Shown here piece after piece: positions 34,752-42,243 of a stretch of 64,000 bases of DNA. Origin of the DNA: Microbispora rosea (GTDB taxonomy: Bacteria; Actinomycetota; Actinomycetes; Streptosporangiales; Streptosporangiaceae). The position numbers and the translations under genes were made by a program. The notes below the pieces were generated by a model. The model was not told where the DNA came from and ran no database searches. It saw nothing but the letters and a program-made list of their open reading frames with translations. How positions within the stretch are numbered: position 1 is the stretch's first letter; each line of letters begins with the position of its first letter. The stretch lies in contig NZ_FTNI01000006.1 in assembly GCF_900156315.1 (NCBI RefSeq), positions 269,806-333,805 of the forward strand. Direction: 5' to 3'.

Positions 34752-35507
34752 TCAGGGGAAGAGCCGGGAGAGCCAGGACCGCCAGGCGGCCTCGACCTGC
34801 TCCTGGTCGGCGTCCTCGGCGAAGACGTGGTGTCCGAGGACGACCACGTTCCCCCGCTTCGGGCCGGAGTGGATGAACCGATAGAGCCCGTCGGCGGTCC
34901 GCAGGCCGAGGAAGGCCGGGAAGCCGGTGTAGTCGACCACCCCCTCCTCGGGCGGCAGCCCGTCCACCGCGAGTCGTACGGGGTCGCCCTGCCGGACCGT
35001 GGCCGGCAGCCCAAGCGCGTCCCTGATCGCCGCCCAGGCCGGCTCGCTCTCGGCCGCCTGGGGGCGTGCGGCGGACACGACCGTGACCGGGCGGCCGCGG
35101 AAGTAGGTGAGGTACTGGGCGAGCTTGTGCAGGTACATGTCCCAGCCGACGCCCATCGCCTCGAACTCGGTCTCCCAGTCGTCGCCGAGGAACCCGTGCT
35201 GGACCAGGCGCAGGACCGTGCTGCCGTGATCGCGTCCCTCGACGAGGTACTCCATCGCCATGAACGTGCCGTCGGGGTTCTCGTCGCTCCGGAAGGCGAA
35301 CCGCTTGCCGGGCTCGTACCCGGTAACGGTGGTGCTCTCACTGTTGCCGAACATGGTGAACCGGCCGCGGCCGCCCTCGGCGGACGGGATCTCGGTGCGT
35401 CCCATGAACCAGGAGTCCACCCCCGGGCCGGTGGCGATCGCCTCCCAGACCTGCTCGGGGGTCGCGTCCAGCTCGATTTCCTTGCGTAGCTCGAACTCGT
35501 GGGGCAC
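34752..35507 (-). CDS. SRPBCC-domain protein with C-terminal extension
   Basis: 251 aa. The first ~140 residues are an AHSA1-type domain (EFELRKEIELDATPEQVWEAIATG; GVGWDMYLHKLAQYLTYFRG). The remaining ~100 residues (PAWAAIRDALGLPATVRQG to the C-terminus) look like a second, more divergent START-like half, with VVDYTGFPAFLGLRTADGLYRFIHSG. It starts at a GTG 3 nt after the ArsR gene stop. Middle gene of the operon. Confidence 0.85.
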   Translation of the reverse strand: MPHEFELRKEIELDATPEQVWEAIATGPGVDSWFMGRTEIPSAEGGRGRFTMFGNSESTTVTGYEPGKRFAFRSDENPDGTFMAMEYLVEGRDHGSTVLRLVQHGFLGDDWETEFEAMGVGWDMYLHKLAQYLTYFRGRPVTVVSAARPQAAESEPAWAAIRDALGLPATVRQGDPVRLAVDGLPPEEGVVDYTGFPAFLGLRTADGLYRFIHSGPKRGNVVVLGHHVFAEDADQEQVEAAWRSWLSRLFP

Positions 35508-35510
35508 GCT

Positions 35511-36113
35511 TCAGCGCTCCTCGGTGTCGGCCGTCCGGGGGACGGCGGGATGGACGGCGACGACCAGCCGGTGCTCGCGCCCGCCTTCGGCCGAGTCGTC
35601 GTGGTACTTGCTCACGAGCGCGGCCACGGCGGCCGACAACTCCTCGGCGAACGCGGCGCGGTCGGCGGCCGAGGCGAAGCGCACCCGGCCGTCGATGGCG
35701 AACGTCGCGAGCTTCTTGCGTGCCTGGGACGCCCCGACGATCAGCGTGCCCACGTCGCGTACGAGCTGGGCGGCGAGCGCCAGCAGCCACCGCGCCGACA
35801 GCCGGTCGGGGGCGCGCGACGGGTCGGGCGCGACCGACGCCAGCGCGGCGGGGGAGATCACGAACGACGCCGCGGTCGCCCGCATCACCCGCTCGTTGAC
35901 GTTGCCCTTGCGGCGCTCCTCGACCAGCTCCACGAGGCCGTGCCGCTCCAGCGTCTTGAGATGGTAGTTCACCTTCTGCCTCGGCAGCCCCACCTTGGCC
36001 GCCAGCATGGTCGCCGAGCTGGGTTCCGTAAGCTCGGCGAGCAACCGTGCCCGCATCGGATCCAGCGATGCCTCCGCCGCCGCCGGGTCCTCGATCACCG
36101 CCACGTCTTTCAT
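35511..36113 (-). CDS. ArsR-like HTH transcriptional regulator
   Basis: 200 aa. Winged helix in the first ~80 residues: EASLDPMRARLLAELTEPSSATMLAAKVGLPRQKVNYHLKTLERHGLVELVEERRKGNVNERV. No metal-binding CxC pair is visible, so it is not a metal sensor of the classical type. The C-terminal half is Ala-rich and helical. First gene of the operon with two SRPBCC genes; a -35 TTGACA and a dyad lie 20-35 bp upstream. Confidence 0.88.
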   Translation of the reverse strand: MKDVAVIEDPAAAEASLDPMRARLLAELTEPSSATMLAAKVGLPRQKVNYHLKTLERHGLVELVEERRKGNVNERVMRATAASFVISPAALASVAPDPSRAPDRLSARWLLALAAQLVRDVGTLIVGASQARKKLATFAIDGRVRFASAADRAAFAEELSAAVAALVSKYHDDSAEGGREHRLVVAVHPAVPRTADTEER

Positions 36114-36131
36114 GCCTCAAGGATGGCTCCC

Positions 36132-36147
36132 GACAAACAAAATTGTC
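36132..36147 (-). promoter_or_regulatory. Promoter and dyad of the ArsR-SRPBCC operon
   Basis: GACAA-acaaaa-TTGTC, 5-bp arms, 6-nt spacer. On the minus strand the left arm includes a consensus -35 TTGACA (36148-36143); the matching -10 would fall just before the ATG at 36113, giving a short or absent leader. This suggests autoregulation. Confidence 0.5.
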
Positions 36148-36237
36148 AAGGCAAATAGAGATGTCGGCGCTGAACTCGTACTGGCGCGGGGCCGGACAGG
36201 GCCCCGCGCGGTTGGCCGCCGCTCGACGGCGCGGCGC

Positions 36238-37158
36238 TCAGTGGCCGAGGGTGAGGAGCCCGACCAGGATCCGGTGGTCGGAGCAGGACTTGCCGCCGCA
36301 ACTGTGCGGGGAGGACCGTGCGTCGCCGGTCGACGCGGAGGCCACGTAGTCGTCCTCGTGGCTGAAGATCATGTCGATCTTCCCTCCGGTGCCGCACGGG
36401 CCGCCGCCGCCGGCCCCTTCCTCCGTCGTCTCGCCGTACCCGGTGCAGTAGACGGGGTCGGCGTCGTCCACTTCGCGGTAGTGGCCGGTGTTGTTGTGAT
36501 TGTTGGGGGTATTCACCTGGGCGGAATAGTACGGGTCCATCCGCGCCCAGTCCGGACCCACGTTGAAGTCACCCGCGAGGATCACCTGATCGCCGTCGGC
36601 GTGATAGTCGTCGACGTGACCGAAGATCGCCTTGAGCTGCGTCGCTCGATAGGCGTCGACGAAGGTGGCGTGGACGGTGCAGAACCGCAGCTGCGGCTGG
36701 CTCTTCAGCGGTGCGCACAGGAGATGGCGCGGCTCGTTCCCGTCGTAGGGCAGGGTGAATCGGTCGGCCGGCCCGAGCGGCTGCTTGCTGAACAGCGCGA
36801 TGCCGTAGTCCTTGCCGCCGCACGGGCCGCCCGACCGGCCGGGGATGGTGGTCTCGAACCGGGCGAAGTTGGCCGGGTCCACCGGCCAGTCCACCGCCCG
36901 CAGCTGGTTGATCATCGCGGTGAACTGCTGCGCGCACACCTCGTTCAGCGAGGCGAAGACGGCGCTGTTGTCCTGGATCGACTGGACGGCCGCGGCCACG
37001 AGCCCGTCTGTGGTGGAGCCGTGGTGCATGGTGTTGCCCGCGATGTTCCAGTGCCAGGCGCGGTACGAGGTCGTGGCCCGCGCCGCGTGCGCCGGCGGGG
37101 ACGCCAGCGCGGGCAGCAGCGCAACTGCGGCTACCGCGGCCCATCTCAACCGTTTCAC
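36238..37158 (-). CDS. Secreted endonuclease/exonuclease/phosphatase-family protein
   Basis: 306 aa. A clear Sec signal peptide (MKRLRWAAVAAVALLPALAS, cleavage after AHA at about residue 25). The mature protein has EEP-fold motifs: WHWNIAGN, a catalytic Glu region in FASLNEVCAQQ, GDFNVGP for the Asn/Asp pair and a C-terminal CSDHRIL with the catalytic Asp-His. Several Cys residues and Gly-rich loops suit an extracellular protein. Likely a secreted DNase or phosphodiesterase; the substrate cannot be assigned. It lies upstream of the ArsR operon on the same strand but separated by a promoter. Confidence 0.85.
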   Translation of the reverse strand: MKRLRWAAVAAVALLPALASPPAHAARATTSYRAWHWNIAGNTMHHGSTTDGLVAAAVQSIQDNSAVFASLNEVCAQQFTAMINQLRAVDWPVDPANFARFETTIPGRSGGPCGGKDYGIALFSKQPLGPADRFTLPYDGNEPRHLLCAPLKSQPQLRFCTVHATFVDAYRATQLKAIFGHVDDYHADGDQVILAGDFNVGPDWARMDPYYSAQVNTPNNHNNTGHYREVDDADPVYCTGYGETTEEGAGGGGPCGTGGKIDMIFSHEDDYVASASTGDARSSPHSCGGKSCSDHRILVGLLTLGH

Positions 37159-37347
37159 GTCACTCCCAGGAGTCGTCGGCTGCCAGGGAGGTGATCATGC
37201 CAGATCGGGTGCACCACTACGGCCCCGGCGCTCCCGGGATGGGCACGGCGCCGGACTGTCCGCCCGCTTGGGCGACTCCAGGCGGAGGCACGGTCCTTCG
37301 CGGCACCCAGCCCGAGTGCCAAATCGGCCTTATCCACTCATTACGCC

Positions 37348-37391
37348 TATAACGTTGTGCGACCGATCTGTCACGCGATGTAATCACATCG
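37348..37391 (+). promoter_or_regulatory. Candidate promoter and palindrome upstream of the Gln-rich gene
   Basis: A TATAAC box (37348-37353) could serve as a -10. It is followed by a perfect 6-4-6 palindrome CGATGT-aatc-ACATCG (37376-37391), which lies 38-53 bp before the ATG. The region is notably AT-richer than its surroundings. A bound protein at the palindrome would sit just downstream of the promoter. Confidence 0.45.
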
Positions 37392-37428
37392 GCGATGGGT
37401 CGGACCTACTGGCTCCGAAGGAGTGAAT

Positions 37429-38055
37429 ATGACGTTCACAGCTATGAACCCCACGACCATGGCGACCACGCTGGGGTACGGCGCTCAGCACCAGATCTCG
37501 CCCCTGCAGCAGCTCGGTCAGCAGATCCCGGGGGTGCAGCACCAGCTGTCGCCTCTGGCGATGATCCAGCAGGAGGAGCACATCCTCCCGCAGGAGCACC
37601 TGGTGAGCCCGGTGACCTTCTGGACCAAGGTCGCGCGGTGCAGCGTGCGTTACGGCGCTCCCGCTGCCCGTCAGATGCTGGAGGGCGTGCTCTACCAGCA
37701 CCAGGTCCGCGAGCAGATCCAGCAGCAGGTTCAGCAGCAGGTGCTTCCGCCGCAGGTTCTGCAGGCCCTTCAGGCCATCCAGGCCCAGGCCCAGCAGATC
37801 CCGCAGGTTTACGGCCAGCCGTACGCCACCCAGGCGTACGCGCAGCACCCGGCTCAGCAGGCCCTGCAGCTCGGCATGCAGCCCGTCATGCCCCAGCACA
37901 TCCAGGCGGCGTACGGGCAGCAGGTCCCGCTGACCATGCAGCCGCTGTCGCAGGTCTACGGCCAGGCGTATGGCCAGGCCTATGGCCAGGGTTACGGCCA
38001 GATGCACCAGCAGGCCGCTCAGCAGGTCCCGGTGCCGGCCGGTGCCGCACTCTGA
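37429..38055 (+). CDS. Gln/Tyr-rich low-complexity protein with YGQ repeats
   Basis: 208 aa, about 49 Gln (about 24%), with many Pro, Ala and Met and almost no charged residues after position 100. A short more complex segment (SPVTFWTKVARCSVRYGAPAARQMLEG, residues about 60-86) is followed by Gln-rich stretches (EQIQQQVQQQVLPPQ) and six YGQ motifs, four in tandem (VYGQAYGQAYGQGYGQM). The composition resembles prion-like or phase-separating proteins; I recognise no family. No signal peptide or membrane segment. The ATG at 37429 has GAAGGAG 5 nt upstream. It is followed 13 bp later by the 97-aa gene with its own GGAGGA site. Confidence 0.75.
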   Translation: MTFTAMNPTTMATTLGYGAQHQISPLQQLGQQIPGVQHQLSPLAMIQQEEHILPQEHLVSPVTFWTKVARCSVRYGAPAARQMLEGVLYQHQVREQIQQQVQQQVLPPQVLQALQAIQAQAQQIPQVYGQPYATQAYAQHPAQQALQLGMQPVMPQHIQAAYGQQVPLTMQPLSQVYGQAYGQAYGQGYGQMHQQAAQQVPVPAGAAL

Positions 38056-38068
38056 TCGGAGGAACACC

Positions 38069-38362
38069 GTGGAGTCGATGGGTCCCGGGATGAGTCCGGT
38101 GACGCCCCCTGCCATGGGAGTCGCGACGGGGCATCCGGCGCAGGCCGCGCCGTTGCAGGCGCACTGCGCCGCGACGCTCCAGCGGCTGTACGGCTGGCTG
38201 CAGGCGTCACTCCCGCAGGCGCCCCAGGTCGCGGGGATCATCCCGCTGCTGGTGCAGGCGGTACAGCTGTACCGGGCCGGGCGGTACGACGCGTGCCTCG
38301 CGCAGATCCAGTTCGCGCTCGGCGCCGTCGCTCCCGGACGGCCCACGGTTCCACTGCTGTGA
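38069..38362 (+). CDS. Small helical protein (TPR-like hairpin)
   Basis: 97 aa. After a Pro/Gly/Met-rich N-terminus (MSPVTPPAMGVATG) come three amphipathic helices: LQAHCAATLQRLYGWLQASL, QVAGIIPLLVQAVQLYRAG and RYDACLAQIQFALGAV. The pair LLVQAVQLYRAGRYDACLAQ has the helix-turn-helix spacing of a single TPR repeat. No family recognised. The GTG at 38069 has GGAGGA 5 nt upstream. It lies between the Gln-rich gene and the subtilase gene on the same strand, so the three are probably one transcript. Confidence 0.7.
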   Translation: MESMGPGMSPVTPPAMGVATGHPAQAAPLQAHCAATLQRLYGWLQASLPQAPQVAGIIPLLVQAVQLYRAGRYDACLAQIQFALGAVAPGRPTVPLL

Positions 38363-38518
38363 CGTGATCACCTCGGTGGCCCGGACCGGTCGGCGGCCGG
38401 TCCGGGCCCCCGCCGTCCCGAGACCGGCGAAATGTGATGACAGAGCCTGAGCTGCCGTCCGCGCCGTACGAGGCGTGGCCGGCCACACCAGCCTGAGCTG
38501 GGGAGAGTCGAGACGTTT

Positions 38519-40708
38519 GTGACCAGTAACGACAAGCCCAAGGACGGAAGCGAGGAGCCGCGCCCGGCGTCACCGCGGGGGCGGCAGGCGTCCCGCCAGG
38601 CGCCGCAGCCGGTGGAGCCCAGGCCACGGCGCTACATGGTGGCCGCGCTGCCCCAGCCGCATCCGGCGGTGCCGGGAGCAGCCGTGCCGGCTCTCGACGG
38701 CGACACGGTGCGCAGGCTGCTGGAGGACGACCCCGAGGTGCGCGTGCTGCGCCGCCTGCGGGGAACGGCGGGGAACCCGGGGGCTCAGGCCCCCGGGTTC
38801 CCCGCTGTGGTCGTGGCGGAGATGACCGCCGAGCACGTCGAGGCGCTGCGGCGGCAGTATCCGCAGCTCTACTTCGAGCGCGATCGGCTGCTCACCTACA
38901 GCGACGTGCCCCAGCCGCCGCGCAGGCGGCGGTCCGCCCCGGCCGTGGTGCCGCCGGGCGTGGAGAGCACGTTCGCCTTCCTGGTCAGGGATGCGGACGG
39001 CACGCCGCTGCCCGGCGCGAGCGTCCTGGTGACGGGGCACGGCTGGCCCGCCCAGACGTCCACGGGGACCGACGGCCGTGCGGTGGTCACGATGGTCGGG
39101 GAGACTCCGGAGTCGATCAACGGGGTGACGGTCCGGCCGCGCTCCGGCTACTGGAGCGTCCACATCGACCGCCCCGCCCTGTCCACGACCCGGGACAACC
39201 TGATCGAGCCGATGCGCCTGTCGGAGACCTTCAACGGTTTCCCCGGCAGGCAGGTCTTCGGCTGGGGTCAGCAGGCGATGAACCTCGACCGCCTGCCGCC
39301 CACGCTGCGCGGCGCGGGGGTCAGGATCGCCGTCATCGACTCCGGGGCCGACATACGGCACCCCGACCTGCGCGACCGCGTCCACGCCGGCGTCGACCTG
39401 GTCGGCGGCGAGCCGGACGGCTGGTCCGTCGACGCCGCCTACCACGGCTCCCACTGCGCGGCCGTCGTCTCCGGCGCCGACGACGGCCGCGGTGTCGTCG
39501 GCTTCGCCGTCGAGGCCGAGGTGCACGTCTGCAAGATCTTCCCGGGCGGGCGGTTCAGCGACCTGATCGAGGCGCTCGACTACTGCGTCGAGCAGCGGAT
39601 CGACGTCGTCAACCTGAGCCTGGCGAGCAGGCACCACTCGCCGCTCGTCGCCGCGAAGATCGAGCAGGCGCGCGAGGCGGGGGTGGCGTGCGTGGTGGCC
39701 GCGGGCAACGACGGAGGACCGGTCGGCTTCCCCGGCATCCTGCCGGGCGTGCTGACCGTCGCGGCCGTCGGCAAGTCCGACGCGTTCCCGCCCGGCACCG
39801 CCCACGAGGCGGAGATCCGCGGGCCGGTGACCGGCGACGGCTTCTTCTCGCCGCGTTTCACCTGCCACGGCCCGGAGATCGACGTGTGCGCCCCGGGCGT
39901 GGCCGTCCTGTCGGCCGTGCCTCCGGACGGGTACGCCGCGCTGGACGGCACCTCCATGGCCGCGCCGCACGTCGCCGGCCTCGCGGCACTGGTGCTCGCC
40001 CACCACGGCGACTTCCGGGGCCTTTTCAGCGGACGGGACGCACGGCGGGTCGATCACCTCTTCCACATCATCAGGTCGAGTTGCGTCCCGCTGAACCTCG
40101 GCGACCTCCACCGCACCGGTGCGGGGATGCCGAACGCGCTGCGCGCTCTCGCGCCGGCCCTCGCGCAGATCACACCGGAGCCGGTCGAGGCCGACACGCT
40201 GCTCGGGCAGCTCACGGCCGAGATGACCGGCGCGGGACTGCTCGTGCCGGCGGGCGGGGGCCCGGACGGCGACTCCGGGCATACGGGCCGGGGCGGCAAG
40301 ACGGGCCCCGGGGCGCAGCCCGGCATGACCCCGCAGGCGGCGTACGGCGCGGGCGCGACGGCCAACGGGCCGGTGCCCGGCGGTCTCGTCACCGGTGGGC
40401 GGCGCGGGCGCGCCACGTCGACCGGCGGCGCCTCGCCGGCCGGCCAGGGCGGAGCGCCCGGCGGCACGGGAACACGGGGCAAGCGAGGGGGGACGGCCGC
40501 CGACCGGCCGTACGCCACCGGGCCCGGCGGGGGCCGGACGCCCGGCGGCGCGGCGGACGACGCCCCGATGGCTCCCCGTACGGCGAACGGCATGCCGGCG
40601 GGCGGGATCGGCCCGTCCGGAGGCGAACAGGCCGCCATGGCCTGGCTGAGGGAGGAGATGCGGGCCGCGGGGCTCCTCGGCGAGGACCCGGCCGACCCCA
40701 CCGAATGA
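38519..40708 (+). CDS. Subtilisin-like (S8) protease without signal peptide
   Basis: 729 aa. The order is: polar Pro/Arg-rich leader (1-40), propeptide-like segment with VVVAEMTAEHVEALRRQYP and YFERDRLLTYSD (about 40-135), a carboxypeptidase-regulatory/Ig-like domain (FAFLVRDADGTPLPGASVLVTG, about 150-230), and the catalytic domain with Asp274 (VIDSGADIRHPD), His309 (YHGSHCAAVVSG) and Ser479 (DGTSMAAPHVAGLAAL). A 150-residue Gly/Pro-rich linker and a C-terminal helix (AMAWLREEMRAAGLLGED) follow. No Sec signal, so it is probably cytoplasmic or released otherwise. The GTG at 38519 is supported by GGGGAGAG upstream. It is the third gene after the Gln-rich and TPR-like genes. Confidence 0.85.
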   Translation: MTSNDKPKDGSEEPRPASPRGRQASRQAPQPVEPRPRRYMVAALPQPHPAVPGAAVPALDGDTVRRLLEDDPEVRVLRRLRGTAGNPGAQAPGFPAVVVAEMTAEHVEALRRQYPQLYFERDRLLTYSDVPQPPRRRRSAPAVVPPGVESTFAFLVRDADGTPLPGASVLVTGHGWPAQTSTGTDGRAVVTMVGETPESINGVTVRPRSGYWSVHIDRPALSTTRDNLIEPMRLSETFNGFPGRQVFGWGQQAMNLDRLPPTLRGAGVRIAVIDSGADIRHPDLRDRVHAGVDLVGGEPDGWSVDAAYHGSHCAAVVSGADDGRGVVGFAVEAEVHVCKIFPGGRFSDLIEALDYCVEQRIDVVNLSLASRHHSPLVAAKIEQAREAGVACVVAAGNDGGPVGFPGILPGVLTVAAVGKSDAFPPGTAHEAEIRGPVTGDGFFSPRFTCHGPEIDVCAPGVAVLSAVPPDGYAALDGTSMAAPHVAGLAALVLAHHGDFRGLFSGRDARRVDHLFHIIRSSCVPLNLGDLHRTGAGMPNALRALAPALAQITPEPVEADTLLGQLTAEMTGAGLLVPAGGGPDGDSGHTGRGGKTGPGAQPGMTPQAAYGAGATANGPVPGGLVTGGRRGRATSTGGASPAGQGGAPGGTGTRGKRGGTAADRPYATGPGGGRTPGGAADDAPMAPRTANGMPAGGIGPSGGEQAAMAWLREEMRAAGLLGEDPADPTE
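38768..38805 (+). repeat. Perfect 17-bp palindrome inside the subtilase gene
   Basis: Left arm 38768-38784 and right arm 38789-38805 are exact reverse complements (17 bp) around a TCAG loop. It encodes in frame roughly TAGNPGAQAPGFPA in the propeptide region, and looks like an in-frame insertion or a terminator-type hairpin within the gene. Confidence 0.85.
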
Positions 40709-40769
40709 GACAGAGGACGCGGTGGACTGAGGACACCGTCGCATGGGGTCATGGAGCGTGGCGTGGACT

Positions 40770-40796
40770 CCCGGGGGCTCCGGTGGAGCCCCCGGG
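40770..40796. terminator. Strong hairpin terminator after the subtilase gene
   Basis: Perfect 12-bp stem CCCGGGGGCTCC (40770-40781) with GGAGCCCCCGGG (40785-40796) and a GGT loop, 62 bp after the subtilase stop and before the convergent DUF1876 gene. Confidence 0.75.
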
Positions 40797-40894
40797 CGCG
40801 CGGCGCTCTCCGCTACCGGTCCCGTCCCGGGCGCTCCGGTCTCCGGCCGGCGCGGGCCGCCGCCCGTGTCGCCGCCGGAGATCGGGTCACGGTT

Positions 40895-41164
40895 TCAGTA
40901 CGCCTCGTAGGCGGGACCGGCGAGCTGGGCCACGTCCTCCGCGCCGTCCCCGATGAGTTTCGCCCCCAGGTCGGCGAGGGCCCGTCCGGCCGCCAGCTCG
41001 TCACCGATCTCGGGCACGGGCCTGTCGGACGGGTTGCGGCGAGCTCGGCCGACGCTCTCGTGGCGTTGCCCCGCGGGCGTGTAGAGCACGGCGGTCGCGG
41101 TGGTGACGTCGTCGTTGTCGTCCTCGTTCACGAAGATCTCGACGGTCCAGCGCTTCGATTCCAT
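40895..41164 (-). CDS. DUF1876 family protein (Rv1738-like)
   Basis: 89 aa. RWTVEIFVNEDDNDDVTTATAVLYTPAGQRHESVGRARRNPSD, then PEIGDELAAGRALADLGAKLIGDGAEDVAQL, is the DUF1876 pattern. In Mycobacterium the homologue Rv1738 belongs to the DosR dormancy regulon and its fold resembles ribosome hibernation factors. The ATG at 41164 has GGAGGTGG 7 nt upstream. It is divergent from the universal stress protein gene, another typical partner in such regulons. Confidence 0.9.
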   Translation of the reverse strand: MESKRWTVEIFVNEDDNDDVTTATAVLYTPAGQRHESVGRARRNPSDRPVPEIGDELAAGRALADLGAKLIGDGAEDVAQLAGPAYEAY

Positions 41165-41322
41165 GTCGGACCACCTCCAGGACTCCAGCATCCCTCCCGG
41201 CCGGGGGGCCTCGACACCGGCCCCGGGCTGAGGACCTACGACCCTGGAGGGCCGTGGCCGGCGGTGGTCACATGGAGGAGGGCTCCTGGCAGGAAAGGCC
41301 AGTGAGGAAGGAAGGAGCGTCC

Positions 41323-42183
41323 ATGCCCGGCCCGATCATCGTCGGCACCGACGGTTCGCCCGCCGCGACGGCCGCCGTGCGGTGGGCCGCGGACGACGCC
41401 GCCCGGCGCGGCTGCCCGCTGCGCTTCGTCTCGGTCGTGGACCACTGGGCCTACGGCATCCCGAAGTTCCCCGTCTCGGGCGGTGACCCGCTCACCGCGC
41501 ACGCCGAGCGGGCGCTGTCCGCCGCGGAGGCCGTGGCCCGCGAGCGGCAGCCGGACGTGAAGATCAGTACGGAGATCATCGAGGGCATCCCCTCCCGCGT
41601 CCTGCGGGACAAGGCCAAGGAGGCCGTCGAGATCGTGCTCGGCAGCAGGGGACTGGGCGGCTTCGCCGGAATCGTCCTCGGGTCGGTCAGCACCAACGTC
41701 GCCGGGCACGCCTCGTGCCCGGTCGTCGTCGTACGGCCCGGGTGGAGCGGCGAGAGGGGGGAGATCGCGGTGGGCGTGGACGACTCGCCCGAATGCGAGC
41801 CCGCTCTGGCCTACGCGTTCAAGCAGGCCAGGGCACACGCCGGCACGCTTCGGGCCGTGCACGCCTGGCATCTGCCCGCCCATCCGCTCGCGCCCGAGAT
41901 CACCTATGACGTGGAGGAGGTGCGCGAGGCCCACCAGCGCGTCACGCAGGAGAAGCTGGCGGACCCGCGGAAGCGGTATCCCGAGGTGCCGGTGCGCGAG
42001 GAGCTCGCCTACGGGCATCCGGTCGACGCGCTCGTCCAGGCGTCGCGCGCGGTCGGCCTGCTCGTGGTCGGGTCCCACGGCAGAGGCGCGGTGGGCTCGG
42101 CGATGCTCGGCTCGGTCAGCCGGGGGGTGCTGCACCACGCCGAGTGCCCCGTCGCCGTCGTACGGTCGCCGTCGGCGCCCTGA
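41323..42183 (+). CDS. Tandem-domain universal stress protein
   Basis: 286 aa, two UspA domains. Each starts with a beta-strand and Asp (IIVGTDGSPAATAAV; IAVGVDDSPECEPAL) and each ends with the ATP-binding loop G-x2-G-x9-G-S (GSRGLGGFAGIVLGSVSTNV; GSHGRGAVGSAMLGSVSRGV). ATP-binding is therefore expected in both. The ATG at 41323 has GGAAGGAG 5-9 nt upstream. It is the middle of the stress cluster with DUF1876 and Hsp20, and converges on Hsp20 at a 16-bp hairpin. Confidence 0.93.
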   Translation: MPGPIIVGTDGSPAATAAVRWAADDAARRGCPLRFVSVVDHWAYGIPKFPVSGGDPLTAHAERALSAAEAVARERQPDVKISTEIIEGIPSRVLRDKAKEAVEIVLGSRGLGGFAGIVLGSVSTNVAGHASCPVVVVRPGWSGERGEIAVGVDDSPECEPALAYAFKQARAHAGTLRAVHAWHLPAHPLAPEITYDVEEVREAHQRVTQEKLADPRKRYPEVPVREELAYGHPVDALVQASRAVGLLVVGSHGRGAVGSAMLGSVSRGVLHHAECPVAVVRSPSAP

Positions 42184-42198
42184 GCCGACCAAGCTCGG

Positions 42199-42233
42199 GC
42201 CGGGCCCGTCCGCGCGGCGCGGACGGGCCCGGC
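42199..42233. terminator. Very strong bidirectional hairpin terminator
   Basis: Perfect 16-bp stem: GCCGGGCCCGTCCGCG (42199-42214) with its reverse complement (42218-42233) and a 3-nt loop, between the convergent universal stress protein and hsp20 genes. Confidence 0.85.
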
Positions 42234-42243
42234 GTGGGCCGCC

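Noticed and set aside
37429..38055. Gln-rich gene as a RiPP precursor with the subtilase as leader protease
   Set aside because: No modification enzymes, no leader/core division and the product is too long and low in Cys, Ser and Thr for known classes. Kept as an unclassified system instead.
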